Assembly (NCBI GenBank): GCA_012295275.1
Contig: CM022667.1
Location: 13,850,432 to 13,914,431, forward strand
Reading direction: 5' to 3'
Source: Chrysomallon squamiferum
Taxonomy: Eukaryota; Mollusca; Gastropoda; Neomphalida; Peltospiridae
DNA: 64,000 nt
The notes under the pieces are model-generated. The model was not told the origin of the DNA. It worked only from the letters and a program-made list of their open reading frames with translations, and did no database searches. Shown here in pieces: positions 42,849 through 54,724 of this stretch (position 1 is its first letter; every line of letters begins with the position of its first letter). Made by a program: the position numbers and the translations under genes.

Positions 42849-42905
42849 GATAGGAAGAAGAAGAAATAAATAAATAAATAAGTAAATAAAAATAAAATAA
42901 AATAA
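42698..42905. repeat. (AAT)n/(AAAT)n microsatellite block
   Basis: About 200 bases of AAT and AAAT units, ending about 135 bases before homology to the other family 3' regions begins (about 43040). Confidence 0.85.
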
Positions 42906-43103
42906 AGAAATAAAAATAATCACTTGGAGATATTTCACACGCATTATTTTATTAAAAATTTAAAAATCACTTTATACTGAGAAAACCTTTTTTTTTTTCT
43001 TCACTTTTTTCATTCTTGCATCTGAATATTCCCTTATCCCAAGTAACTGTTAATATTAAAATGAACAACTGACGTGTTAACTTATTTAATTTTTATTTTT
43101 TAG

Positions 43104-43180
43104 GTGAACACCATGCTCGCAGATCTCTCTTCTCCATGTGGACTGGAATAATGATAGCGCTTGTCATTTTAGACAAATAG
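43104..43180 (+). pseudogene. P0: orphan last exon of the six-cysteine family
   Basis: A 77-base exon, the same length and phase as exon 5 of P1-P3, encoding EHHARRSLFSMWTGIMIALV then ILDK and a stop, behind a good acceptor. Homology to P1/P3 begins about 43040 and continues into the 3' flank. No matching exons 1-4 exist in the 2.5 kb upstream. The overlapping AATAAA found in other copies is changed to AATAGA. It is either a 3' fragment left by duplication or the end of a gene whose other exons I cannot see. Confidence 0.65.
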
Positions 43181-43214
43181 ACAGAATAGACATTTAACAA
43201 AATTTTGTGCACAA

Positions 43215-43259
<45 letters not shown>

Positions 43260-43523
43260 AAAGAAAAAGAAAAAAACAAGTAATCAGTCTTATCTTTAAA
43301 ATTTTTAAAATAAATTAATATTGCTAATTATCAGTTGTTGACTGCATTTTAAATGGTTTCTTATATTATGATCCTTTTAAATCATTTGAAAAACGAACTA
43401 AGGATCTCCATTGAAAAATTGTTGGAATAATGTTGACTATTACGACAAGTCACGTATTTTTATTTGCTTGTTACATAGTTTAGCTGCAATGCTACACATA
43501 TAGAAAGATAAACAGATATATAT

Positions 43524-43570
<47 letters not shown>

Positions 43571-44086
43571 CAATATATGCATTGAACATTTGAATGGCAA
43601 CATTAGGCATACTAATATTTCAACAGGGCATGATTGCGGCGATAAAATGTAAAGATTTTGTCTAGATACACTAATATTATTACAACAAAATACCGAAAAC
43701 TTCAAGTCGCTTTAAAATAAGCATCCGAAAAAAGAAAATCGTTTGAAAACTAAGATGGTTATTTATCGTAATATTGACATTGTGAACGCAAGTGGATCTC
43801 GTTCCATGATAATGGCAGAACTAGAGTGCGTTTTTTGCAGATTTTTAAAACGTTACAGACTGACGAGGATGTCAAATTCTCCAGTGCACGAATCTGTCTC
43901 TCTCACTTTGTATGTGTGTGTGTGCGTGCGTGTGTGTGTGTGTGTGTGTGTGTGGGTGTGGGTGATGAAATAAATTGAATTTTGTTCGTACAGGGTCATA
44001 ATTCAGCCAGTAGATAATGGACTTTTCATCCCTGTGCAACTTTTAGCCTGAAAATGTTTCTGAACATAAATATCCTAGATATAATA

Positions 44087-44148
<62 letters not shown>

Positions 44149-44253
44149 TTACTACTGCTAATAATAATAAAATACTTGGGAAAAAAAAACTATAATAAAA
44201 ACTGGAGTTTCACTTCAAAAGTTGGAAACACTTAAATGGAACTTACATACGAT

Positions 44254-44285
<32 letters not shown>

Positions 44286-44397
44286 GATATTATTAGCCTA
44301 TCCTTAATAAATGTTCTTGCTTGTTCATTCAATATTTTATTTTTTGTCCTACTTTTCAGTCGAAAGAATCTAGTTTAAATAATACTAACAAACAAAC

Positions 44398-44440
<43 letters not shown>

Positions 44441-44712
44441 AATCACTTTCGAAATAAATTTAATTGTTATTTTCAACATACGTCACATCAGTGATTATTA
44501 ATAGCAAACATCGTCTTGGAGAAGAATTAATCGCTGTTTGAAAGTCACATTATTATTATTATTATTTCTTTATTCATTCCTTCATTTTTATTTCTTTATT
44601 TATTAAAGATATACTGCAACCTATTTTCATCTAGGGTACGACTTTCAATAAATACGCAGAGCTCTGCGAATAGATTAAAATTGTTCAAAGTTCATTAAAA
44701 GCTGTCAGGAAA
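43181..44712. other. P0 3' flank and spacer, microsatellite-rich
   Basis: Poly(A) at 43218-43256, (AT)n at 43517-43562, (GT)n at 43909-43954, (ACT)n at 44089-44157, and (AAT)n at 44255-44283 and 44398-44436. The flank at 43290-43440 is homologous to the P1 3' flank at 48000-48205, which supports an old duplication. Confidence 0.7.
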
Positions 44713-44733
44713 TGACGTAAACACCAGACGTCA
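44713..44733 (+). promoter_or_regulatory. Paired CRE-like motifs upstream of P1
   Basis: TGACGTAA (44713-44720) and GACGTCA (44727-44733), about 1 kb before the P1 start. Shortly after comes TCT/GTAAGTAC, a good donor, so a non-coding first exon here is possible. The pair is conserved upstream of P2, P3 and P4. Confidence 0.5.
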
Positions 44734-45718
44734 GTTCCCTTTTTCTTCTGTGTCTGTAAGTACAAAATTTACAACATCAGAATTAGTACTAGTGGGTAAT
44801 ATGATATTATATATTTTAACCTATTCTTTCCTCGGAGCTTAGTTCTAGACCTTATCAGCAGATTATTTATTGAATATTTTTCTTTGATTTCTTGTTCTGC
44901 TGCTCGTGCGAATGACAAGTACTTGGTGTTTTTTTTTTTTTTTTTTTTTTTAGAATAGAAACATTACAATATTGCTTTCCTAGCCTAAAATTTTTAAGTT
45001 TATCCGCTGAAGAACCTCGGAATATCGTTTGAAAATATGCATCGAAATAATTCTTTTCATAATCTGAAGAAAAGTTACCCGATGCAATTTGACGAAAATC
45101 TGTATGTCAGAAAGTGTTCCAATACATCTAAAAAAATAAATAAAAAATAAGCGATCTGAACATATCTCAGAAATCCCAGCAGTATTTATATAACCAAATA
45201 TTTCGTTTTTAATTGCCTGCTCTTGTATTTTGGACTGTTTCAGTTAATAAAATGCTGTTTTACAACATTTGTTAATCTGATGTGTTACTCTCTACTTTGA
45301 CTAAGAATTATGTCTTCGCGTGTTACTTTGTCCAGTGTTACATGTAAAAACGTACAAATTGGTTGCTTATGATTAGCGGCTGTTGATTGCTCCTAAATAC
45401 TTAAAACAAATGTAAGGAGGCTGTTTTGAATTTTTATTATCTCTGCTTAACATATCGGAAGATTTTATTTATTTATTTATTTAGTTAGTTATTTATTTAA
45501 TTATTTATTTATATTTTTAAAATGATACTTTTATTTTAATTCTAGTAAGAAAACAGTAAGCAAAACAAAATCTGTCCCGCACTCGCAACTGAATGAAGAA
45601 AAAATAATCGATAAAATCTTGAATATCAATAATTTTTAAATGAAAAAAAAAAGAAAAAGATAAATTATTTATCGCACTCATTGACGCTTTGCCTTTTATA
45701 TACTAGGTACATAGTGAG

Positions 45719-46055
45719 ATGAAGATACTATTAGCTCTCTGCATTTTGTCAGGTATCATTTAATTTTTTATTATATTCAAATCTTGCACAGACATTCAAA
45801 TATCTATAATTTATATCTCAGTAACAAATTTGCTTATGAAATGTGTTGTAGGTATATAAAGACACTAACGTAATATACATTCTGCAGCAATAACATAATG
45901 TGTAATTCATCAAATGTTTTGTACAATAAATGCAATTATTTATTTTAAACGATTTAATTATTCATATTTCAGTTTGATTTTCAATCATAATATTTTATTT
46001 TTATGTTTGAGTTTTCATAATAATAGATTTATAATTCTATAATATCTAAAATACG

Positions 46056-46153
<98 letters not shown>

Positions 46154-47867
46154 CGCGATAAAAATAATTTAAAGAGTATGCTAATTCTTTATATAGCATG
46201 TTCTGGTAGTTGGCAATTGTTCTGAAAACAAGTTTGCAGAAATATATTTACATATTTGTATATTTCAGTGACAATACATTTGGCTTTTTGTAAATGTGAT
46301 ATAAAAACAGCAATACGTTGCACTAAGAAGATGAAGAAGGACTTGGCAAAATCAGATGACAGCAAATCTGCAAATTGCCGGTATGTTTAAACGAAAATAA
46401 CATAAATACTGTAACTTATAATATATATATATATATTTAAGGTTGTTTGTTTATATATCTTTCTATTTATTCATTTATTTTAAATTCTTCTTATTGATAT
46501 TTATGTTTTTGTTTGTTTGTGTAGTTATTTGTTTATTTATTAAGTAATTAATTCATTAATGTTGTTTCCATCCATACATATATACTCTACACAGGCTGCG
46601 ACGACATCTCATTTAAACTTTCTTTTTTAATATGTTATCCTTTTTCAAATTTTAAAATCATCATTACGAATTTTTATTATTAAAGCACATTTTCTTCTTT
46701 TTCGCTGAATGTGTTTGACAAATGATAAAATAAACGTCACTTTATTTTTCGCTGAATGTGTTTGACAAATAATAAAATAAACGTCACTTTATTTTACTCT
46801 GAATGTGTTTGACAAATAATAGAATAAACGTCACTTTATTTTTCGCTCAATGTGTTTGACAAATAATAAAATAAACGTCACTTTACTTCAGTTTATCACG
46901 AGTATATGCGTCGTGCCTGGTAAAAGCAAAATGCTTGTCTTCTTCACTGTTTTATGGAACAGTAGAAGTTCTGAAAGAGAGTATTGTGAAAAACTGCTGT
47001 AAATATTTTTTAATAATAATAATAATATTTAGCGATATTTTATTATTCCATTTCTGTGGGTATATATATATATATATAAGAAAAATAAGAAAAATAACAA
47101 CAACAAAATAAGGAACATACATACATGCATATGCATATACATTTATAAACACATAATTATAAAAACACACACACACACATAATTATACAAATCATTTTCT
47201 AATAATATTTCAGTTAAGAGGAAAAAATTCTCTCGTGCACGTAGCAGCAAAGGTAGGTGGTTTTAGATAAGTATATTAAAATGAAGATTCTTGAAAGGGG
47301 TGTTTAATTATCCCTAAAGTTCAAAAACCTTGCTATTAAATCAAGTAGATGTGTCAAATGTACTCCGTAGTTATTGTTCTGTTTTTAGACATCAATCTCT
47401 TATTATAATAATTAATAATGATGTCAAATGCAGTTGTAGTCTTAAATTCCTACTGTATTACCATCAAAGTTTGATTGTTAGTTTGAAAACAATCATTAGG
47501 AACCATATCAAGTGCATTTATATTATTATAGACACATTTTTTGTCGAAATGCATCTACACCAAAGATGATCTCCGTTATTTCACGCTTTGTTCGTATTAT
47601 AATACGATGTCTTCTAATTTCTATTTCTATCAATCTATTAGAGTCATCTTCTGCTATCACAGGATTAATAATGTTCAATCATTGGTTCGTTTCTGCACTG
47701 GCCAGTTCAAGTCTGTATGTTTGATCCCATATAATCTGTTAAAATTGAAAGAAAGCACTAAATATCAACTGATTAAATTTGTATTTCCAGGTGAGCACCA
47801 GGCACACAGATCTCACTTGTCCATGTGGACTGGAGTAATGATCGCTCTCGTTATTTCAAACAAATAA
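45719..47867 (+). CDS. P1: small secreted six-cysteine protein with GPI-signal-like tail
   Basis: Five exons join in phase: 45719-45752, 46269-46380, 46892-46998, 47214-47252 and 47791-47867, giving 122 residues. Residues 1-18 (MKILLALCILSVTIHLAF) form a signal peptide. Six cysteines shared by the family fall at 21, 29, 48, 57, 63 and 84 (spacing 7, 18, 8, 5, 20), with an extra one at 19. Exon 4 adds a basic linker (KRKKFSRARSSK). Exon 5 ends in a short hydrophobic tail (MWTGVMIALVI, then SNK) with no cytoplasmic part, which suggests a GPI signal. I do not recognise the family; the pattern is not that of Ly6/uPAR or a known toxin fold I can name. Unlike P2 and P3 it lacks the NGT glycosylation site. 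Intron 2 carries a 47-base repeat against the exon 3 acceptor. Confidence 0.8.
46061..46151. repeat. (AG)n in P1 intron 1
   Basis: About 90 bases of pure AG. P2, P3 and P4 have the same repeat at the same place. Confidence 0.95.
46701..46890. repeat. Four-copy 47-base minisatellite abutting P1 exon 3
   Basis: Units begin (TT)CGCTGAATGTGTTTGAC and end AATAAACGTCACTTTATT, with period 47. The fourth unit ends in CTTCAG, the exon 3 acceptor. P2 and P3 have a single copy of the same block. Confidence 0.9.
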
Positions 47868-47868
47868 A
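47863..47868 (+). terminator. Poly(A) signal overlapping the P1 stop codon
   Basis: AATAAA overlaps the TAA stop. About 18 bases on comes CTTGTGTGTCC, a GU-rich element, so cleavage is expected within about 20 bases of the stop. Confidence 0.6.
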
Positions 47869-48689
47869 AATGGCATTCAACAAAACTTGTGTGTCCAGAC
47901 CTCAAAGACTGCAATACTTAATTAAGACCAAAAAATAAAAAAATAAAAAAAAATAAGTAGAAAGAAATTGAAACAAAAATAAGTAATAATTACCAGTTAA
48001 TCTCCAGCTTTAAAAATTAAATAATATTACTAATTATTAGTATTTGTTGGTTGTCTATTTTAAATGGTTTTGTACATAGATTTTGTCTATATATATTACG
48101 ATCCTTTTAAATGATTTGTAAAAAAACCCAAAAAAACAAACAACAACAAAAAAAATAACAATAGAGGTAAGGGTATCCATTTAAAAATTGTTGGAATAAT
48201 GGTTAAAAGTAAAATGGCTCAATTGCTTAGTTATATATATATGCTACACTTTATAAAACTGAAACAACTTTTTCATCTTGACTTTTCAAAAACTAAGGCG
48301 GTTATCGCAATACTGACATTGTGAGGGCAAATGGATCTAATCTATGAGAATGGCAGCACACAAATTCATTATGGTCTGCCGTTTGAAAAAAATGCAATCT
48401 TTGCCTAGTGACACGCAAATGGATAACATTAAAAAAGCAGCATATTAATACTTTAATGTTAACTTTCAATGCCTTGCACAGATGTGGCCAAAGTATACAA
48501 CTGGCGGATTAAGACAGCGAGATTATAAATATAAATATATTTGTTAAATCAGTTATTTAAATGGCAAATATGTTTTCCCTGCTTCTCTTCTTGTAGAATG
48601 TCTTTGTGGATTTAAGTAGGGAGTACACTCAAAATTTCAAAATTACTGAATTTAATTTTTAAATATATCACTTGAAGAAGGACCTCAAG

Positions 48690-48723
<34 letters not shown>

Positions 48724-48861
48724 AAAGGAAACAATTAGCACTTTGAATTTTTAAATTGGATAAGGAGTTTATGAGCTACGTCAAATCAAAGATGCTAAAA
48801 TGCCCGATTTGTTTTTAGAAAAAGTGAGCTAGTAATTACGTAAATAAGATCAGATGACAAT
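47869..48861. other. P1 3' flank, no further gene
   Basis: Homologous in part to the P0, P2 and P3 flanks. Poly(A) at 48690-48721. The boundary of the transposon that follows is not clear here. Confidence 0.5.
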
Positions 48862-50273
48862 GAAGCAGCTACAAAATTTGTTGACGAGTTCACCAAGTCG
48901 GTCAGTGATGAAAATTTAAGTCCTGACCAGGTTTATATCGCAGATGAGACTCTTTTGGAAATGTACACCCAAAAGAACACTGAAAGCGGAGGATACAGAA
49001 TCGTCGACAGGTTATAAAGCATCGAAAGACCGTGTTACTGTGCTGGGCTGCTCCAATGCTGCAGGAACACGCAGGTGTAATTTACTGGTCTTCGGTAAAA
49101 GTTTACGTCCTCGAGCTTTCAAAGGCATGACACAGATTCCTGTAAATTACCGTGCTAACGAAAAAGGTTGGATAACAACTGAACTGTTATTGGATTGGTT
49201 TCAGAACTGTTTTGTCCCCGAAGCAAGAGCTCATTCTGACTCTGTTGGCTTGGGCCGTAATTGTAAGATAATGCTTATTTTAGATAACTGCTCCGCTCAT
49301 CCAAAAGCAGAATTTCTGGTAAAGAACAATGTTTTCGGTATCTATCTTCCATCTTTCCACTTCCTTGATTCAACCCCTGGACAATGGCATATTACATTCA
49401 TTAAAGTCGAAGTATCGCACTCATTTTATGAGGCGCCTGCTGAGTGAAGTTAACTCTGGGAAGCCTGTACGTGAGTTTATTCGTGACTATAATATGAGAG
49501 TTGTGGTTTACTGTGTTGCTTGGAAATCTGTACAGCCTGCTTCACTGAAACATGGATGGCACAAATTGTGGCCAGGGTTAACATATAAAACAACACCTGA
49601 TGAAAATCGGGAACCAAAACGTTATAGAAATTAGGTCTTCAAAGGAGAAACAGTATATAGATGATCTGTTGTCTTTTGTTCGTGATCTGACCAATCCTGC
49701 TGCATCTAGGCTGGATGAAGATAACACTGAAGAATGCATGACTGTTGATGACGGTGCATCTGTTGTTTGTCATTTATATGGACTCAGAAATTGTACGAAT
49801 GGTTGTAAGTCCAGAGCAACAAACCAGTGAAGGAGAAAGTAGTGATGGAAATGAGGATAATGTAGCAGAAAGAGTTTCTATTGATCGGTTAATTCAGCTG
49901 ACAGGTGAACTGCTAAAAGGTTTAGAGCAGCGCAGTTTTATAACTGAGCAAGAAATAGTGAATATTTACATGCTGCATGATAAACTAATCAAAGAAAGAC
50001 CAAAATATATGAAACAGATCAGCTTGCCAGATATATTTTAAAAAATTGGCTACAAAGCGTGTAGCTGAGAAGACATCAATTGAAAATTCAGTGCCTTCAA
50101 CACTTGCTCACTCAGATGGTAATCCTGACATCTCCTCATCATATGCACATCTATTGCCTTCAACAGCTGCTCACCCAGTTATGTTGCCACCGTCACCATC
50201 AGTTCCTGATATCTCACTCACCTTAGAAGATGATGATGAGAACCTTGACAACCCTCCACCTCAAGACATGTAA
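48862..50273 (+). pseudogene. Decayed pogo-superfamily (jerky/Tigger-like) transposase
   Basis: DDE_1-type transposase remains. Frame pieces in order: a stretch around VYIADET (to 48950); LFWKCTPKRTLKAED ... LGCSNAAGT ... KIMLILDNCSAHPKAEF (48950-49360); SLIQPLDNGILHSLKSKY (about 49370-49420); then a helical tail region (RLIQLTGELLKGLEQRSFI) and an acidic C-terminus to 50273. The catalytic-core segments ADET, LDNCSAHP and QPLDNG are visible. At least two frame breaks (near 48950 and 49360) and others further on make it inactive. The N-terminal DNA-binding domain is missing or unrecognisable. It sits between P1 and P2, in the same direction. Confidence 0.85.
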
Positions 50274-50483
50274 ATGCCACTTTGGAAGTGGCAGTGATGA
50301 TCTAATGTAAGTCAACAGAATTAATTTGTAGTATACCTGTGCCCGTATTTCATTACATTTTTTGCTTGAATTTATCTGATAATTTTCTTTTCTTTATTAA
50401 TCAAATTGTGCTGTTTTATGGGATATTTTAATTTTAAGATGAGGTGGTTAGCTAATGGGTTTGGTGTATTCTAACCTAATGGC

Positions 50484-50538
50484 TAATCCGGCACCCTCCA
50501 GGTCCCGATGATGCCAGATTAGTGATAGTCTACCTGTA
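50484..50538. mobile_element. Terminal repeat of the pogo-like element (right end)
   Basis: TAATCCGGCA and TGCCAGATTA form a nested inverted repeat around CCAGGTCCCGATGA, ending GATAGTCTACCTGTA. This layout is typical of pogo-type element ends. I find no matching left end upstream, so the element is probably truncated at its 5' side. Confidence 0.6.
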
Positions 50539-51326
50539 TCAACATTTTATTATACAATGTAACCTTGACATTATTTGCATATAATATCGACACGCACGCA
50601 CCCATCTCTCAACACAGAAAGTGAAAATAATGTATTGCTCCCGTAACATTTGAAAACAAATTTATATATAGTTGATCCCCACTTGATAAAGATAAATGAT
50701 TATGTACTGTATAGGGTATAAAGCATATCGGATCAAAAAGAGTACTACTTCAGCCCAACATTAATTTGATCTAGAACTAATATATACTTGTTCAGAAGAC
50801 ATTTATTTACATAATAGGAATAGTGATATCAATTTAATTATAATTTATTCCAAGTAAATTTCGTTTCTGCTTCTTTCTTCGAGCGATTACAGGAAAACAA
50901 TAATTCTGACGTTGTTTTCACCATGATCACGTAATCCAGACAGGATTTTCCTTCAAAATGAATGCTCATTGGTTTATTTTTAATTGGTCGAAAAAAAAAA
51001 TAATATAATAATAAAAAATAAAAAAAAATAATATTAAAGCTCATTATGTACAATTTGAATTGAAAATGATTAGTAAAAACAAAGGAATTCGCGTAACGTC
51101 ATCTGGGTTTAGTGAACTCCCTAATTTAAGGTATATATAAAACTAACAACGATTCGAACATTCCAACTTGCGAATCATGTCTCACTTTGCAAGAGATAAC
51201 GATTAAAAAAAAAAAAAAAAAAATACGAATTTTTATTTATTTATTTATTTATTTACTTATTTTTGTCTTAAATAAAAATGAAAGAAGAAAAGTTTTCAGG
51301 TTTCGTTTATAAAAGCTGATAGGAAA
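50539..51326. other. Gene-free spacer between transposon and P2 control region
   Basis: AT-rich, with poly(A) at 51205-51223 and (TTTA)n at 51233-51260. A short ACGTCATCT element at 51097-51105 resembles the one at 56620 and 62084. No exon seen. Confidence 0.5.
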
Positions 51327-51352
51327 TGACGTAATTTTAACAACAGACGTCA
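51327..51352 (+). promoter_or_regulatory. Paired CRE-like motifs upstream of P2
   Basis: TGACGTAA (51327-51334) and GACGTCA (51346-51352), 950 bases before the P2 start, in the same order as for P1, P3 and P4. Confidence 0.5.
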
Positions 51353-52121
51353 TTACGCCGGTACCTTTTTTCCTCTGTTTTTCTGTGTGTATGTCTCTGT
51401 TTAAGTGCAGTTAGTGCAATTATTTTCTCACAGTTTAGTTCTAATCCTTTTCGTCAGATGTTTTACTGAATATTTTTCATAGGAGGTTAGTTGCTAATGA
51501 CTGTTGGAGGATGCTTTCTTATATTAGGCACACTAATAACAACATTGTTTTCAAAGCCCAAAATTTTAAAATTATCCGCTGTAAAACCAGGGAACTTCAG
51601 CCGAAAATACGTATCAAAATAATTATTTTCATAATCAGAAGAAGTTATACATATTTAATTTTAATCTGATGCAGTTTGAGGAAACTCTTTAGACAACAGT
51701 GTACTCCAATACATCACAGAAAAATGGCACCTAATAGATGCAGCCCTTAGGCCTTAACAATGACATGACATGACATTTGAATATGAGGTCATGTGACCAG
51801 AATCTCAGCAGTGTTTACATAATCCACGTACTTACTTAGTTGTTAATTGCTTGTTCTAGCATTTTCGAAATTTTTGTTGTTGTTAACAAATTCTTCTTTT
51901 TTTATTTTATTTTATTTATTAATCTGTTTTGTTGCTTATAGTATTCAGTATATACTCTCAGCATTAGTTAAACAAACTTAAGATAATTAGATTATATAAA
52001 TATTAGAAGGCTTTTTGAATAATTTTTTGTTTGTTTGTCATCTCTATTTATAGTGACATGAAATTATTTCACAGTGTTTCCTTCTGTTTTATTCTTAACG
52101 ATCCTTTTCTATTAGTTGTAA

Positions 52122-52155
<34 letters not shown>

Positions 52156-52298
52156 AGAAAAAAACCCCTAACAAAATATTATTTTACATTATTCAGAAGA
52201 ATTTTCTTTTTTATTTATAAATTATTGATATTCAATAACTCGTTTATCGAACTCACTGACTCATTATTTTTTTTTTTTTAGACTAGATACAAAGTAAT

Positions 52299-52665
52299 AT
52301 GAAGATACTATTAGCTCTCTGTATGTTGTCAGGTATCATTTAATTTTTTATTATTATATTCAGATCCTACAGCCAGGAAGAACATTTAAACATCTCTATA
52401 TCTCCGTAACGAAGTCAGTTTACAAAACCTGTTGCGTGTATATAAAGAATGATAATAACAAAATACAAGTTCTGCGGCAATAACATAATTTGTAATTCAC
52501 CAAAAGAAATAAAATCTTTTTGCCATTAAATCCAATTATTTATTTTATAAATATTTAATTATATCTTATCAGTTTGATTTTCAATCATAATATTTTACCT
52601 TTAAGTTAATTTTTATAATTACAGTAACAATATATTTTATAACTGTATAAGTTCTAAAACACAAA

Positions 52666-52752
<87 letters not shown>

Positions 52753-53439
52753 TTATTTCTATATTGTCAATAAAAAGTTTATAAACTGTACTAATTGTAT
52801 TACATAGTTTGTTCTAGAGGTTTGGTAAAGAAAAACTGGCGCAACCATAATTCCAAATTCCTATATTTCAGTAAGAATACACTTAGCCTTTTGTAAATGT
52901 GATGTAGAGGGAGCAAAAAGATGCAATGAGGTCATGTTGCAGGATTTGGCAAAAATGAATGGAACAAGATTAGAAAATTGCCGGTACGTTTACACGAAAA
53001 TAGCGTTATATATAACTTACAACAGATCTTTATTTATATTTGTATTTATGTTTGTAATATATTTTTATTTATATTTGTATTTATGTTTGTAATATATTTT
53101 TATTTATATTTGTATTTTTGTTTGTAATAGACTTTCATTTATATTTGTATTTTTGTTTGTTCATATCTCTTTATTTATTTATTCATTTATTTTGAATTCT
53201 TCTTATTTGTATTTATATTTTTATTCGGTTGAATAGTTATTTGTTTGTTTGTTTATTTAGTAATTAATTGATACAAATTGTTGTTTTTTTATAGATATAT
53301 ATCTATAGCCACATCTATTTTGTTTTTATTTTTGTTTTACTTTTCTTTTTTTTTACGTTTGTTTTCTTTCCTAGTCAATATTAAGTCTATTTTAGTATTT
53401 TATTTTATTCTATATTTTTATTTTATTCTATATTTATAT

Positions 53440-53527
<88 letters not shown>

Positions 53528-54723
53528 ACCTTGGTCCTTCTCTTTCACTGAATGTATTTCCCACATAACAAATAATAAAATAAACATAACTATACTTTAG
53601 TTTAGCTAAGGAAATGCTGGCTTGTCTGGTTAAAACAGATTGCGAAACAACGCTCATGATTTTTGGACCAGTACCACAACTGAAGGAGACCATAAAGTAT
53701 AATTGTGGTTGGTCCGTTTTCATACGTAGTGATTCTTGTCTTTTTAGTACAGCTACTGATACTCTGCTGCTACTACTACTACTACAAATAATAATATTTA
53801 TTAAGAATACTGTTTCTTAACTACTGGATGTAATTTCTTACATCTCTTAATTAGAAATCAACTATATATATAATCAGTTAGTTCCTGTACATATATGCAA
53901 AACGATACATACATATTTACATTCATACATACATGCACACATCCATACTTACATATACAACACATATCTATTTACATGCATACAGAGATACATACATATA
54001 TTTACATAAACACATACGTACCTATATACATTCATACCTACATATCAATATAATTATAACAGTCAGTTTCTAATAATATTTCAGTTGAAAAAAATATGTC
54101 TGCTGCACATAGCAAAGGTAGGTGGTTTTAAATAATTATGTTAACTAGAATATTTTTGAAAAGGGTATTTAATTATGCTTAAGGGTTAATCTTTGCTATT
54201 AAATCAACTTGATGTGTTTGATGTACTCCCTAATTCTTGGTTTCTACAGACCAGTCTTTGATTGTAACAATTAATAATGATGTCACATGCGGATGTTATC
54301 TTAAGGTCCAGCTTTATTAATAACAATGTTGATTTAATGCTAGATTTAAAAATAATCACTAGGAAATACAGCATATTCATTTAGATAATTATTGACACGT
54401 TTTAAGTAGAAATACATCTACGTTGAAGCTGTTCTCCTGTATTGCGCATTTTGTTCGTATTGTAATATGATGTCTTTTAATTTCTATTTCTGTCGATCCT
54501 CTGATATCACAGGATTAATATTTCTGAGTGTACATATTAGTTTATTTCCTGTATTAGCCTGTGAAAATCTATCTTTTTTGTCACATATAACTGTTAATGT
54601 TAAAATTAATCAGCAAGTATTAAGTGATTAAATTTTTGTTTTCCAGGTGAGCACCAAGCACGTAGATCTCTGTTCTCGATGTGGATTGGAGTGATAATCG
54701 CGCTCGCTATTTTAAACAAATAA
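52299..54723 (+). CDS. P2: small secreted six-cysteine protein with GPI-signal-like tail
   Basis: Five exons join in phase: 52299-52332, 52872-52983, 53601-53707, 54085-54117 and 54647-54723, giving 120 residues. The signal peptide is MKILLALCMLSVRIHLAF. Family cysteines lie at 21, 29, 48, 57, 63 and 84; the block LACLVKTDC aligns with P1 SCLVKAKC. An NGT glycosylation site lies at 41-43. Exon 4 is a linker (VEKNMSAAHSK). Exon 5 gives the tail RRSLFSMWIGVIIALAILNK, nearly identical to P3. The exon 3 donor is weak (G/GTTGGT). Reading through it extends the frame by 37 codons (to 53820) into a leucine-rich hydrophobic end, so a second C-terminus is possible. Function unknown. Confidence 0.8.
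52667..52750. repeat. (AC)n-(AG)n in P2 intron 1
   Basis: A short AC run then about 70 bases of AG, in the same position as in P1, P3 and P4. Confidence 0.95.
53027..53170. repeat. Four-copy 36-base tandem repeat in P2 intron 2
   Basis: Units of TTTATTTATATTTGTATTTA followed by TGTTTGTAATATATTT, slightly varied, at period 36. Confidence 0.85.
53427..53524. repeat. (TTTA)n-(TTA)n microsatellite in P2 intron 2
   Basis: TTTA then ATT units ending about 75 bases before exon 3. Confidence 0.9.
53708..53820 (+). other. Possible alternative 3' coding extension of P2 exon 3
   Basis: Continuing exon 3 past the weak donor gives WSVFIRSDS, then CLFSTATDTLLLLLLLQIII and a stop at 53820. The first ten residues are shared with P3, and the differences there are all at third codon positions. 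This suggests a real alternative end. Confidence 0.4.
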
Positions 54724-54724
54724 A
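54719..54724 (+). terminator. Poly(A) signal overlapping the P2 stop codon
   Basis: AATAAA across the TAA stop, then a GU-rich CTTGTGTGTGC about 18 bases on, exactly as in P1 and P3. Confidence 0.6.

Noticed and set aside
47330-47867. Overlapping plus-strand frames in P1 intron 4
   Set aside because: Only the part from 47791 is coding (exon 5); the rest is intron, not conserved as protein in P2/P3.
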